A DNA stretch of 23,476 nt from a bacterium (GTDB lineage Bacteria; Ratteibacteria; UBA8468; B48-G9; JAFGKM01), in the NCBI GenBank assembly GCA_035371905.1, contig DAORXQ010000022.1:1-23476 (forward strand), in the 5' to 3' direction. Under the pieces are notes generated by a model. That model ran no database searches, was not told the DNA's origin, and saw only the letters and a list, made by a program, of their open reading frames with translations. Shown here piece after piece: positions 8,212 through 15,183 of the stretch. Each line of letters opens with the position of its first letter. The stretch's first letter is position 1. A program made the position numbers and the translations under genes.

Positions 8212-8982
8212 TTACAGACAGGTCCATCCTCCATCTATTAAAATTGTACTTCCGGTTATAAAAGGACAGGCATCAGAGGCAAGAAAAACAGCAAGAGGTC
8301 CTATTTCTTCTGGATTTGCTATTCTTCCTGCAGGTGTTTTTTCAATAAAAAATTTTTTAATTTCAGGGTCTTTAAGAATTTTCTCATTTATGGGTGTGTT
8401 AAAAACTCCAGGACATATACAATTCACGGTTATATTATATTTAGCCCATTCAACAGCAAGTGTTTTTGTAAGTTGAACAATTGCTCCTTTAGTAGAAGAA
8501 TAAAGACTTCTTCCCGGAAGCGTTACGAAACTTAACATTGAACCAATTGTAACAATTTTCCCATATTTTCTTTCTATCATATACTTTCCAACTATTTTAC
8601 ATGTATACCAGGTCCCAAAAAAATTTGTATCAAAAATCTCTTTTGCTTCTTCAACTGTTAAATCCTCGGTATTTTTTCTTATATTTATTCCAGCTGAAGT
8701 TATTAGTATATCTATTTTCCCGAATTCTTCAATAGTTATTCTCACAAAATTCTCAATATCTTCAAATTTTCTTACATCTCCTTTTATAAATATTATCTTT
8801 TTGCTTGTTTCCTCAATAATTTGTTTTTTTGTGTCTTCTCCTGCTTTTTCTTCTCTCCCAACAATAGCGACTTCTGCACCTGCTTCTGCAAGTGCCTTTG
8901 CCATTTCCTTTCCAAGCCCTTTTGTTCCACCTGTTACCAGTGCCGATTTCCCTTCTAATGAAAACTTTTGTAAAATCTTCAT
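8212..8982 (-). CDS. SDR-family oxidoreductase, gluconate/2-deoxygluconate dehydrogenase-like
   Basis: Classical short-chain dehydrogenase of 256 residues. Visible: cofactor motif TGGTKGLG (17-24), GDV (68-70), SAG (96-98) in place of the usual NAG, structural Asn120, and catalytic Ser148, Tyr161 and Lys165 (YSSTK). The C-terminal segment CPGVFNTPIN and the ending ITGSTILIDGGW are standard for complete SDRs. The N-terminal FSLEGKSALVTGG resembles gluconate 5-dehydrogenases and 2-deoxy-D-gluconate 3-dehydrogenases; the true substrate is uncertain. I use the ATG at 8982, which overlaps the previous stop as ATGA. An in-frame ATG at 8997 would add five residues. It sits between the RsbW-like gene and trmI. 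Confidence 0.9.
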   Translation of the reverse strand: MKILQKFSLEGKSALVTGGTKGLGKEMAKALAEAGAEVAIVGREEKAGEDTKKQIIEETSKKIIFIKGDVRKFEDIENFVRITIEEFGKIDILITSAGINIRKNTEDLTVEEAKEIFDTNFFGTWYTCKIVGKYMIERKYGKIVTIGSMLSFVTLPGRSLYSSTKGAIVQLTKTLAVEWAKYNITVNCICPGVFNTPINEKILKDPEIKKFFIEKTPAGRIANPEEIGPLAVFLASDACPFITGSTILIDGGWTCL

Positions 8983-9383
8983 TTTTTGTTCTTGCATTTC
9001 CTTTTATATTTTTTCAGAATCACCACATTATAACCATTTTCTCTTTTATATTCACAGTAATCAATCATTTCTTTTATAAGTTGAAATCCAAGTCCATAAT
9101 CTGTTTCCCTTACATTTAAAGGATTAAAAGAAGTTCCATCATCTATTATTTCTATTTTTATTAAATTATCCACATTCTCCCATGTAACTTTAATAATATT
9201 TGGGTCATTATTTTTACAGGTTATTATTGAACTACAGATTTCATCAACTGTTAACATCAATTCCCATGTTTTCTTGAAACTCAGATTTGAAAGAATACAT
9301 TTTTTCTGAATAAAATTTGAAATCAATTCTAAACTTCCGTAACTTGCCTCAACAATTATATAATCAATTTTTTCTTTTTTCAT
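8979..9383 (-). CDS. RsbW-like GHKL ATPase (anti-sigma-factor-kinase type), atypical N box
   Basis: 134-residue single-domain protein of the HATPase_c_2 type, the family of anti-sigma-factor serine kinases (RsbW, SpoIIAB) and related partner-switching proteins. Visible: the N-box region VDEIC (46-50) with Glu48, the G1 region DDGTSF (81-86) and the G2 region YGLGF (96-100). The N-box asparagine expected four residues after Glu48 is Ser52 here; that asparagine normally holds Mg-ATP, so kinase activity may be weak or lost. No anti-anti-sigma protein, sigma factor or PP2C phosphatase is encoded nearby. It overlaps the GT4 gene by 20 bases and the SDR gene by 4, and has no clear Shine-Dalgarno. 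Confidence 0.78.
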   Translation of the reverse strand: MKKEKIDYIIVEASYGSLELISNFIQKKCILSNLSFKKTWELMLTVDEICSSIITCKNNDPNIIKVTWENVDNLIKIEIIDDGTSFNPLNVRETDYGLGFQLIKEMIDYCEYKRENGYNVVILKKYKRKCKNKK

Positions 9384-10536
9384 TATATAAAAATTTTACA
9401 TAAATTTTTTCAATCTCGTCAACCATTTTTTCAACTGGAAATATTTGTTTTATTAATTCCTGTCCTTCTTTCCCCATTTTATCAGAAATTACAGGATTTT
9501 CAAGTAAATAAATAATTTTTTCTTTTAACAAATTTATATCTTCTGGTGGAATAATAAAACCAGTTTTTCCATTTATCACAACTTCCTTTGTTCCATCTAC
9601 ATCAAAGGCAATAACCGGCTTTCCTCCTGCAAGTCCCTGAGCAACTGCTTTTGGAAGACCTTCTCTTAAACTTGTATGAACAAGTATATCCATAATACTT
9701 ACATATTCAGGAATTTTTTCTGGTGGAACAAGTCCTGTAAAAATAACCTTATCCTGTATTTTATTTTTTTTTGCATAGTTTTCCAAATCATTTCTTAAAA
9801 TACCATCTCCAACAAACATAAGTTTTGCTTCTGGATGTTTTTCAGATACTTCTTTAAATGCTTCTATTAAATAATTCTGTCCTTTTAGATAAAACAATCT
9901 TCCAATCATACCGATAACTTTTTCATCTTTTTTTATTCCATATTTTTTTCTCATTTCATTCCTTTTTTCTGCACAATCAAGATATGGTTTAACATGAAAT
10001 CCACTGTATATCACAGTATAATCACTTTCTTTACCTATACCTGCTTTAAGTGATTTTTCTTTCATTATTTCACCAACACATATAAAATGGTCAGTGAAAT
10101 AATATGCAATCTTTTCGGCAGAGATATAAATAAAATTTAAAAATTTATTTTGATATGGATGAAATGGTAATCCATGAATTGTATGAATTACTATGCATTT
10201 TGGATTGGCAAGTTTTGCAGAAATCCTTCCGAGTATTCCTGCTTTTGCACTGTGAGTATGAACCAAATTATATCTATTCTTTCTGAAGATAAAAAATAGT
10301 TTTAAAAAAGCAATTATATCATAAACAGGATTAATATCTCTTACAAGTTCCTTTATTATTATAAGTGGAATTTTTTTTTCAATAATTTTTTTTTCAAGAG
10401 ACCCTTCAGGTCCTTTAGTGGGACCACTTATTAAATCAACTTGATATCCCTTTTTTATTAAACCTTCAACAGTAAACAAAGTATTTTCCTGTGCTCCACC
10501 AATAACAAGACGGGTTATAACATGTGCAATTTTCAT
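9364..10536 (-). CDS. GT4-family glycosyltransferase
   Basis: 390-residue GT-B fold enzyme transferring a sugar from a nucleotide sugar. The N-terminal domain (1-190) begins IAHVITRLVIGGAQ, with the glycine loop for the acceptor side and HTHSAKAG (93-100). The C-terminal donor domain has IGRLFYLKGQ (211-220), FVGDG (241-245), and the region SLREGLPKAVAQG (289-301). In that last region the usual E-x7-E motif reads Glu292...Gln300, a variant common in one GT4 branch. FDVDGTKEVV and GKTGF follow as expected. No transmembrane segment is seen, so it works in the cytosol or at the inner membrane face, probably on envelope polysaccharide or lipid-linked glycan. It lies 4 bases after nrdG. Confidence 0.9.
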   Translation of the reverse strand: MKIAHVITRLVIGGAQENTLFTVEGLIKKGYQVDLISGPTKGPEGSLEKKIIEKKIPLIIIKELVRDINPVYDIIAFLKLFFIFRKNRYNLVHTHSAKAGILGRISAKLANPKCIVIHTIHGLPFHPYQNKFLNFIYISAEKIAYYFTDHFICVGEIMKEKSLKAGIGKESDYTVIYSGFHVKPYLDCAEKRNEMRKKYGIKKDEKVIGMIGRLFYLKGQNYLIEAFKEVSEKHPEAKLMFVGDGILRNDLENYAKKNKIQDKVIFTGLVPPEKIPEYVSIMDILVHTSLREGLPKAVAQGLAGGKPVIAFDVDGTKEVVINGKTGFIIPPEDINLLKEKIIYLLENPVISDKMGKEGQELIKQIFPVEKMVDEIEKIYVKFLYNEKRKN

Positions 10537-10540
10537 ATCA

Positions 10541-11230
10541 TTATCTCACTTCACAAAAAACTACATATTTTTTCATTATGGTTTTTATATTTTCAAATTC
10601 ATCATCTGTATATGTCTTTTCTTTAATAAAATCTTCTTCAACCAGTTTAGATGGAATAAATTTCTGTAAAAAATATTTTTTACAACCTTCAATAATTTTA
10701 CCTATTTTTTCAAAATCATCAATACAAATTTGTTTTTTAACCACTGTAGTTCTGAATTCATAATCTATTTTTGAATTTTTTATTATATCTATTGACTTTA
10801 ATATCTTCTCTGTTTCTACTTCCACTCCTGTAATCATTTTATATTTTTCTAATGGCCCTTTCAAATCCATTGCAATATAATCAACTAATCCTTCTTTTAA
10901 AAGTTTTTCTATAATTTCCGGTCTTGAACCATTTGTATCAAACTTCACTTTAAAACCCATATTTTTCACTTTCTTAACAAAATCAATTATATCCGGCTGA
11001 ATTGATGGTTCTCCACCTGTAATACAAACACCTTCAAGATATTTTTTTCTTCTGTTCAAAAAATCAAAAATTTCCTCTTCAGGTATAATTTCTCCAAATT
11101 TTTCAGGTAAGACAAGTTCAGGATTATGACAGTAAGGACATCTAAAATTACATCCCTGAGTAAAAATAATACAACTTAAAATATTAGGAAATTCAATTAA
11201 AGACGTTTTCTGTATTGCACCTATTTTCAT
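10541..11230 (-). CDS. nrdG: Anaerobic ribonucleoside-triphosphate reductase activating protein
   Basis: 229-residue radical SAM enzyme that uses a [4Fe-4S] cluster and S-adenosylmethionine to make the glycyl radical on NrdD. The cluster motif C-x3-C-x2-C is at Cys27, Cys31 and Cys34 in QGCNFRCPYCHN. The SAM-binding GGEP segment follows (ITGGEPSIQPD), then DTNGS and the MDLKGP strand. The length and the GAIQKTSLIEFP start match the NrdG type found in anaerobes (PFL-activase-like, TIGR02495 style). It overlaps the nrdD stop by 4 bases (ATGA), so the two are translated together. NrdD and NrdG interact physically in characterised systems. Confidence 0.95.
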   Translation of the reverse strand: MKIGAIQKTSLIEFPNILSCIIFTQGCNFRCPYCHNPELVLPEKFGEIIPEEEIFDFLNRRKKYLEGVCITGGEPSIQPDIIDFVKKVKNMGFKVKFDTNGSRPEIIEKLLKEGLVDYIAMDLKGPLEKYKMITGVEVETEKILKSIDIIKNSKIDYEFRTTVVKKQICIDDFEKIGKIIEGCKKYFLQKFIPSKLVEEDFIKEKTYTDDEFENIKTIMKKYVVFCEVR

Positions 11231-14200
11231 TTAAGGACAAATGTTTTTCTTATTTTAAACTCTTCATATTTACCCTTATTCCATTGACTCACAGGCCTTA
11301 AATAACCAACAATTCTTGAATAAATTTCTGTTGTTTTACCACATTTTGGACAGTTATATACCTCTCCATTTAAATAACCATCTTCAGGACAGACACTGAA
11401 TGTAGGAGTTATTGTAAAATAAGGTAAAGTAAAGTTTTCGCATATAGTTTTCACAAGTTTTTTAATTCCTTCTTTTGAATTTATTTTTTCACCTACAAAA
11501 ATATGTATAACAGTCCCACCTGTATAAAGCGATTGAAGTTTATCCTGTTTTTCAAGTACCTCAAATATATCATCAGTATAATTTACAGGTAAGTGTGTTG
11601 AATTTGTATAAAATGGTTCCGCTCCGTTTCTACATTCCTTCTCATTTGCAACAATTATATCTGGATATTTATTTTTATCAATTCTTGCAAGACGATAACT
11701 TGTCCCTTCTGCTGGAGTTGCCTCAAGATTATAAAAATTACCTGTACTTTCCTGAAATTTAATCAATTTTTCTCTCATAAATTCCATTATCTCAATTGCA
11801 AAATTAATTCCTTCCTCTGTTCCTATATCTTTACCAAAAAGATTTAAACATGCTTCATTCATACCAATAATTCCTATGGTTGAAAAATGGTTTACCCAGT
11901 ATTTCCCAAATCTTTCTTTCACATTTCTCAAATAAAATCTTGAATATGGATAAAGTCCAGAATCTGTAAATCTTTCAAGAACTTTTCTTTTTATTTCTAA
12001 ACTTTCTTTTGCAACTTCCATCAAATCATTCAATCTACTTTTAAATTCCTCTTTTGTTTTTGATAAATATCCAATTCTTGGTAAATTAATTGTAACAACT
12101 CCTATACTTCCTGTTAAAGGATTTGCTCCAAATAATCCCCCTCCTCTTTTCTTTAACTCATCTGTCTGTAATCTCAATCTGCAGCACATACTTCTCACAT
12201 CATCCGGTTTCATATCAGAATTTATAAAATTGGAAAAATAAGGAATACCATATTTCCCAGTCATTTCCCAGAGTAAATCAAGTGTTTCATTTTTCCAGTC
12301 AAAATCCTTTGTTATGTTATATGTTGGGATAGGAAATGTAAATACCCTTCCCTTTGCATCTCCTTCAAGCATAACTTCAAAAAATGCCTTATTTATCATA
12401 TCCATCTCTTTCTGAAATTCACCATAAGTTTTATCCTGAATCTTTCCTCCAATAATAACTGGCTGGTCTTTATAAACTTCTGAAACTTTTAAGTCAAAAG
12501 TAAGATTTGTGAAAGGGGTATTCCCAGTTATAAAAATCTGTCCATTTCTTCTTGCTATGACAGTTTCATTTTCAGTATTAACACTCCAGATTATCCCTTT
12601 ATATTCAACCGGTTTTATCTCCTGAATATAATCATACTGTGTTTCTGTAAGTGTGATAATATACTGAGTTTTTTTTGAAATACCCCCAACTTCTCTCTCC
12701 TTAACATTAAAATTATATCCTGCAAGTACAGCCACTCCTGTAATAATATCCATTGCTTCTTTATCAGTAACAGTAATTCTTTTTCTAAATTTTTCTTCCC
12801 ATCCATTACCTTTTATATATGTATCAATAAATAATTTTGCCTGTTTTTTACTTAACTTTAAAAGAAAAGAAGGGAATTGTTTCTTTTCAGAACCTAATAA
12901 ATTATGAATAACTTTGCTTGGTTTTGACTTAAGTCTTATATGAGTACATATACCCAGGGAACTCTGAGGTCTTATAGAATATTCAAGTTCATTTATTTTT
13001 AGTAAGTCAATTATTTCATTATAATTTTCTGGATGTTTTTCTTCTGATTGATATATACTTACTCTATGACTTCCCTGCTTTTCTATACTCCCTTCAGAAA
13101 GAATCCATGCAAGCAACTTTATTTTTGAATCCTCTATATCATATTCCTCATTTATATTCTCTCCTTTTACAGGAATTACAACAGGAGACATTAATTCAAT
13201 TACTTTTTCAATTGGTTCAAGAGCAAATCTATCTGTATTAAAAATTCTTCTTACAACTCTGTGCCCTGGAGATATTAACTGGTCTTGATTTCTATTTTTT
13301 AGATTGTACATTACTCCTTCATATTCTCTTACAAAAACATGTTTTACTTCTTTTTTTTCTATTATTCCGTTTTTTATATTAAATGTATAAATTGTATCTC
13401 CTTTTTTAACCTGGTCATATTTTTTCCAGCCGTCAGGAGTTAAAATTTCTGTATCTTCTGAAAGACATTGAAAACCTGTTCTTGTTGGTACATTCAAATT
13501 AAATAAAAACTCCTGAACCGCCTGTTTTACCTCTTTATAACTTAAACCATCATATCTTACAAAAGGAGCAAGAAGGGTATCAAGATTTGAAAATGCCTGA
13601 GCACCTGCACTTTCTCCCTGAAGAGTATAAAAGAAATTAACAATCTGCCCTAAAATTGAACCAAAATGTTTTGCAGGACTGCTTTCCACTTTTCCTTCTG
13701 CACCTTTAAACCCTGTTAAAAGTAAATCCTGTAAATCCCATCCAACACAATAAACAGATAAAGAACCAAGGTCATGAATATGAAAATCACCATCAATATA
13801 TGCTTTCCTTATTTCAGGAGGATATATATTATTTAACCAGTATGTTTTTGTTACTTCGGAAGAAACATAATTATTTAAACCCTGAAGAGAAAAACTCATA
13901 TTACTGTTCTCTTTAACCCTCCAATCAATTTGATTTAAATACTGGTCCACAAGGTCTAAACTTGCTTTTGTTGTTATTTCCCTTATTCTTGCGTGTTGTT
14001 CTCTGTAAATTATATATGCTTTTGCTGTCTTTTTATAGGGAGAAAGTAAAAGAACCTCTTCTACAATGTCCTGTATTTCCTCAACTGTTGGAATTTTATC
14101 TTTTATTATTTCCAGTGCAAGGTCAAGAACTTTTACTGTCAATTTTTTAGCAACATCTATTCCAAATTCACCGGTTGCCTGACCTGCTTTAAGAATAGCA

Positions 14201-14265
14201 TTTGTTATTTTAGTTGAATCAAAATCAACAATTCTTCCGTCTCTTTTTACAATCTTTTTAAACAT
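11227..14265 (-). CDS. nrdD: Anaerobic (class III) ribonucleoside-triphosphate reductase, intein-containing
   Basis: Glycyl-radical enzyme reducing NTPs to dNTPs without oxygen. The precursor is 1012 residues: extein 1-266 and 583-1012 (696 residues when spliced, normal for NrdD) plus a 316-residue intein. Visible: N-terminal ATP cone (1-95, KRDGRIVDFD), active-site cysteines 694/695 in MCCRLRL, GSIGVVTINLPRIG, and the glycyl-radical site Gly987 in IVGYLRPV followed by WNKGK. The zinc-ribbon region has Cys959, Cys972 and Cys975, with Asp962 where Cys or His is usual. The intein splits the conserved GFQ-TPFTN motif, so splicing must occur for activity. GGGGGA precedes the ATG. It overlaps nrdR by 8 bases and nrdG by 4. 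Confidence 0.96.
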   Translation of the reverse strand: MFKKIVKRDGRIVDFDSTKITNAILKAGQATGEFGIDVAKKLTVKVLDLALEIIKDKIPTVEEIQDIVEEVLLLSPYKKTAKAYIIYREQHARIREITTKASLDLVDQYLNQIDWRVKENSNMSFSLQGLNNYVSSEVTKTYWLNNIYPPEIRKAYIDGDFHIHDLGSLSVYCVGWDLQDLLLTGFKGAEGKVESSPAKHFGSILGQIVNFFYTLQGESAGAQAFSNLDTLLAPFVRYDGLSYKEVKQAVQEFLFNLNVPTRTGFQCLSEDTEILTPDGWKKYDQVKKGDTIYTFNIKNGIIEKKEVKHVFVREYEGVMYNLKNRNQDQLISPGHRVVRRIFNTDRFALEPIEKVIELMSPVVIPVKGENINEEYDIEDSKIKLLAWILSEGSIEKQGSHRVSIYQSEEKHPENYNEIIDLLKINELEYSIRPQSSLGICTHIRLKSKPSKVIHNLLGSEKKQFPSFLLKLSKKQAKLFIDTYIKGNGWEEKFRKRITVTDKEAMDIITGVAVLAGYNFNVKEREVGGISKKTQYIITLTETQYDYIQEIKPVEYKGIIWSVNTENETVIARRNGQIFITGNTPFTNLTFDLKVSEVYKDQPVIIGGKIQDKTYGEFQKEMDMINKAFFEVMLEGDAKGRVFTFPIPTYNITKDFDWKNETLDLLWEMTGKYGIPYFSNFINSDMKPDDVRSMCCRLRLQTDELKKRGGGLFGANPLTGSIGVVTINLPRIGYLSKTKEEFKSRLNDLMEVAKESLEIKRKVLERFTDSGLYPYSRFYLRNVKERFGKYWVNHFSTIGIIGMNEACLNLFGKDIGTEEGINFAIEIMEFMREKLIKFQESTGNFYNLEATPAEGTSYRLARIDKNKYPDIIVANEKECRNGAEPFYTNSTHLPVNYTDDIFEVLEKQDKLQSLYTGGTVIHIFVGEKINSKEGIKKLVKTICENFTLPYFTITPTFSVCPEDGYLNGEVYNCPKCGKTTEIYSRIVGYLRPVSQWNKGKYEEFKIRKTFVLK
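12520..13467 (-). mobile_element. Intein in NrdD with LAGLIDADG endonuclease-like domain
   Basis: In-frame protein intron of 316 residues, from Cys1 (NrdD residue 267) to Asn316, followed by Thr+1. Block A is CLSEDTEILTPDGW. Block B has SPGH (66-69), with Ser in place of the usual Thr. The C-terminal block ends RRNGQIFITGN, so the penultimate residue is Gly rather than the common His. Cys1, His69, Asn316 and Thr+1 are all present, so class 1 splicing is expected. Two LAGLIDADG-like motifs are visible: LLAWILSEG (118-126), with acidic Glu125, and LFIDTYIKGNG (212-222), where the catalytic Asp position is Asn221. The endonuclease may therefore be inactive or only nick. Removal joins GFQ to TPFTN, the normal NrdD sequence. 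Confidence 0.93.
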
Positions 14266-14716
14266 TTTTTCCCCCTATTTTTTCTATTTCTTTTAAAAAC
14301 TGTTCAATATCTTCAAATTCCTGATAAACAGAAGCAAATCTAATATATGCAACTTTATCAAGTTTTTTCAATTTTTTTATAACACTTTTTCCTATTTCTT
14401 TGGAGGTAACTTCATTTTCATATTTCTGTCTCAATTCTTTTTCAATATCTTCAACAATCTCATTTATTTTATCTGTACTTATGGGTCTTTTCTCACATGC
14501 CTTCTGTATCCCGATTATCAATTTTTCTCTGTTAAACCTTTCTCTTCTACCATCTTTCTTAACAACAATTAATGGTTTTAAATCTATCTCTTCATAAGTG
14601 GTAAATCTTCTTTTACACTTCAGACATATTCTCCTTCTTCTTATTAACAAACCATCTTCTCTTTCTCTTGAATCAACCACTTTGTCTTTTAAATAACCGC
14701 AGTAAGGACATTTCAT
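14258..14716 (-). CDS. nrdR: Transcriptional repressor of ribonucleotide reductase genes
   Basis: 152-residue NrdR, normal length. The N-terminal zinc ribbon uses Cys3, Cys6, Cys31 and Cys34 (MKCPYCG and CLKCKRRF), with the conserved RRRR stretch between. An ATP cone (about 46-136, starting PLIVVKKDGRRERF) senses ATP/dATP; dATP-bound forms bind paired NrdR boxes. It heads the nrdR-nrdD-nrdG run and overlaps nrdD by 8 bases. The canonical MKCPYC start has no clear Shine-Dalgarno, and an NrdR box begins at the very next upstream base. Autoregulation together with nrdDG is the obvious reading. Confidence 0.96.
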   Translation of the reverse strand: MKCPYCGYLKDKVVDSREREDGLLIRRRRICLKCKRRFTTYEEIDLKPLIVVKKDGRRERFNREKLIIGIQKACEKRPISTDKINEIVEDIEKELRQKYENEVTSKEIGKSVIKKLKKLDKVAYIRFASVYQEFEDIEQFLKEIEKIGGKNV

Positions 14717-14732
14717 TTTCTATATATAGTAC
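14717..14732 (-). promoter_or_regulatory. NrdR box 1
   Basis: On the plus strand this reads TTTCTATATATAGTAC. Its 10-base core CTATATATAG is a perfect palindrome and fits the known consensus acaCwAtATaTwGtgt at every core position. It directly abuts the nrdR start codon and overlaps a possible -10 element (TACTAT, 14731-14726). Confidence 0.8.
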
Positions 14733-14748
14733 ATCAAGAAGTTTAAAA

Positions 14749-14764
14749 TAACAACATATTGTAT
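14749..14764 (-). promoter_or_regulatory. NrdR box 2
   Basis: On the plus strand this reads TAACAACATATTGTAT, with C4, A6, A8, T9, T11, G13 and T14 of the consensus in place and one core mismatch (C for T at position 7). It is 32 bp centre to centre from box 1, the three-helical-turn spacing known for cooperative NrdR binding. It covers a possible -35 element (TTGTTA, 14754-14749). Confidence 0.75.
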
Positions 14765-14777
14765 TTTTTTAAAATTT

Positions 14778-14805
14778 AACATATACACAAATTTTGTCAA
14801 GTCAA
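14778..14805 (-). promoter_or_regulatory. Candidate promoter upstream of nrdR
   Basis: Reading on the minus strand, TTGACT (14805-14800), overlapped by a perfect TTGACA (14800-14795), precedes TATGTT (14783-14778) with 16 bases between TTGACT and TATGTT. Transcription from here would leave both NrdR boxes in a leader of about 55 bases. A second candidate, TTGTTA-17-TACTAT, lies within the boxes themselves and would give an almost leaderless nrdR transcript. Sequence alone does not decide between them. Confidence 0.4.
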
Positions 14806-14836
14806 AATAAAAATAGCGGGAAAAAATGAACCTTAT

Positions 14837-15124
14837 TTACTTTTTACAGGTTGAACAGGAAGAAGCACTACAGGAGGAACAGGAACCTGAAGATGTAGAA
14901 CTCAATCCCTTTTCCTCTCTTTCTTTTCTTTTATAATCTTCACTTCTATATTCTGTTGTGTAAAATCCAGGTCCTTTAAAAATAACACCACCGCCAACTC
15001 CAACTAATCTTCTTAAACTTTCTTTTTTACATTCAGGACATATATTTAAAGGTTCATCAGTCATTTTTTGAAATTTTTCAAATTTATAACCACAATTTTT
15101 GCATTCATATTCATAAGTAGGCAT
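14837..15124 (-). CDS. FmdB-type zinc ribbon protein
   Basis: 95-residue small protein of the FmdB/putative regulatory family. The N-terminal ribbon has MPTYEYECKNCG with Cys8 and Cys11, then CPEC with Cys29 and Cys32. GGVIFKGPGFYTTEY is the usual family middle. The C-terminal tail is Ser- and Cys-rich, with five cysteines after residue 75. The start at 15124 is set by the strong AAAAAAGGAGGAAG site and the universal MPTYEY beginning; a longer in-frame reading from 15205 lacks family similarity. The family's role is not well defined (metal or nucleic-acid binding is presumed). It is last in its run and has its own candidate promoter at 15155-15183. Confidence 0.9.
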   Translation of the reverse strand: MPTYEYECKNCGYKFEKFQKMTDEPLNICPECKKESLRRLVGVGGGVIFKGPGFYTTEYRSEDYKRKEREEKGLSSTSSGSCSSCSASSCSTCKK

Positions 15125-15154
15125 AACTTCCTCCTTTTTTATTATTAGATGAAA

Positions 15155-15183
15155 AAAATACCAAAAAGTTTCTATAATGTCAA
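15155..15183 (-). promoter_or_regulatory. Candidate promoter for fmdB-like gene
   Basis: On the minus strand, a perfect TTGACA (15183-15178), overlapping the stop codon of the flavin-reductase-like gene, is followed by 17 bases and TATTTT (15160-15155), which matches four of six -10 positions. It leaves a leader of about 25 bases before the strong Shine-Dalgarno. Confidence 0.4.

Noticed and set aside
12615..12806. Separate small gene within the intein on the minus strand
   Set aside because: It is an out-of-frame shadow; the intein frame runs without a stop between the extein halves and contains the expected blocks.
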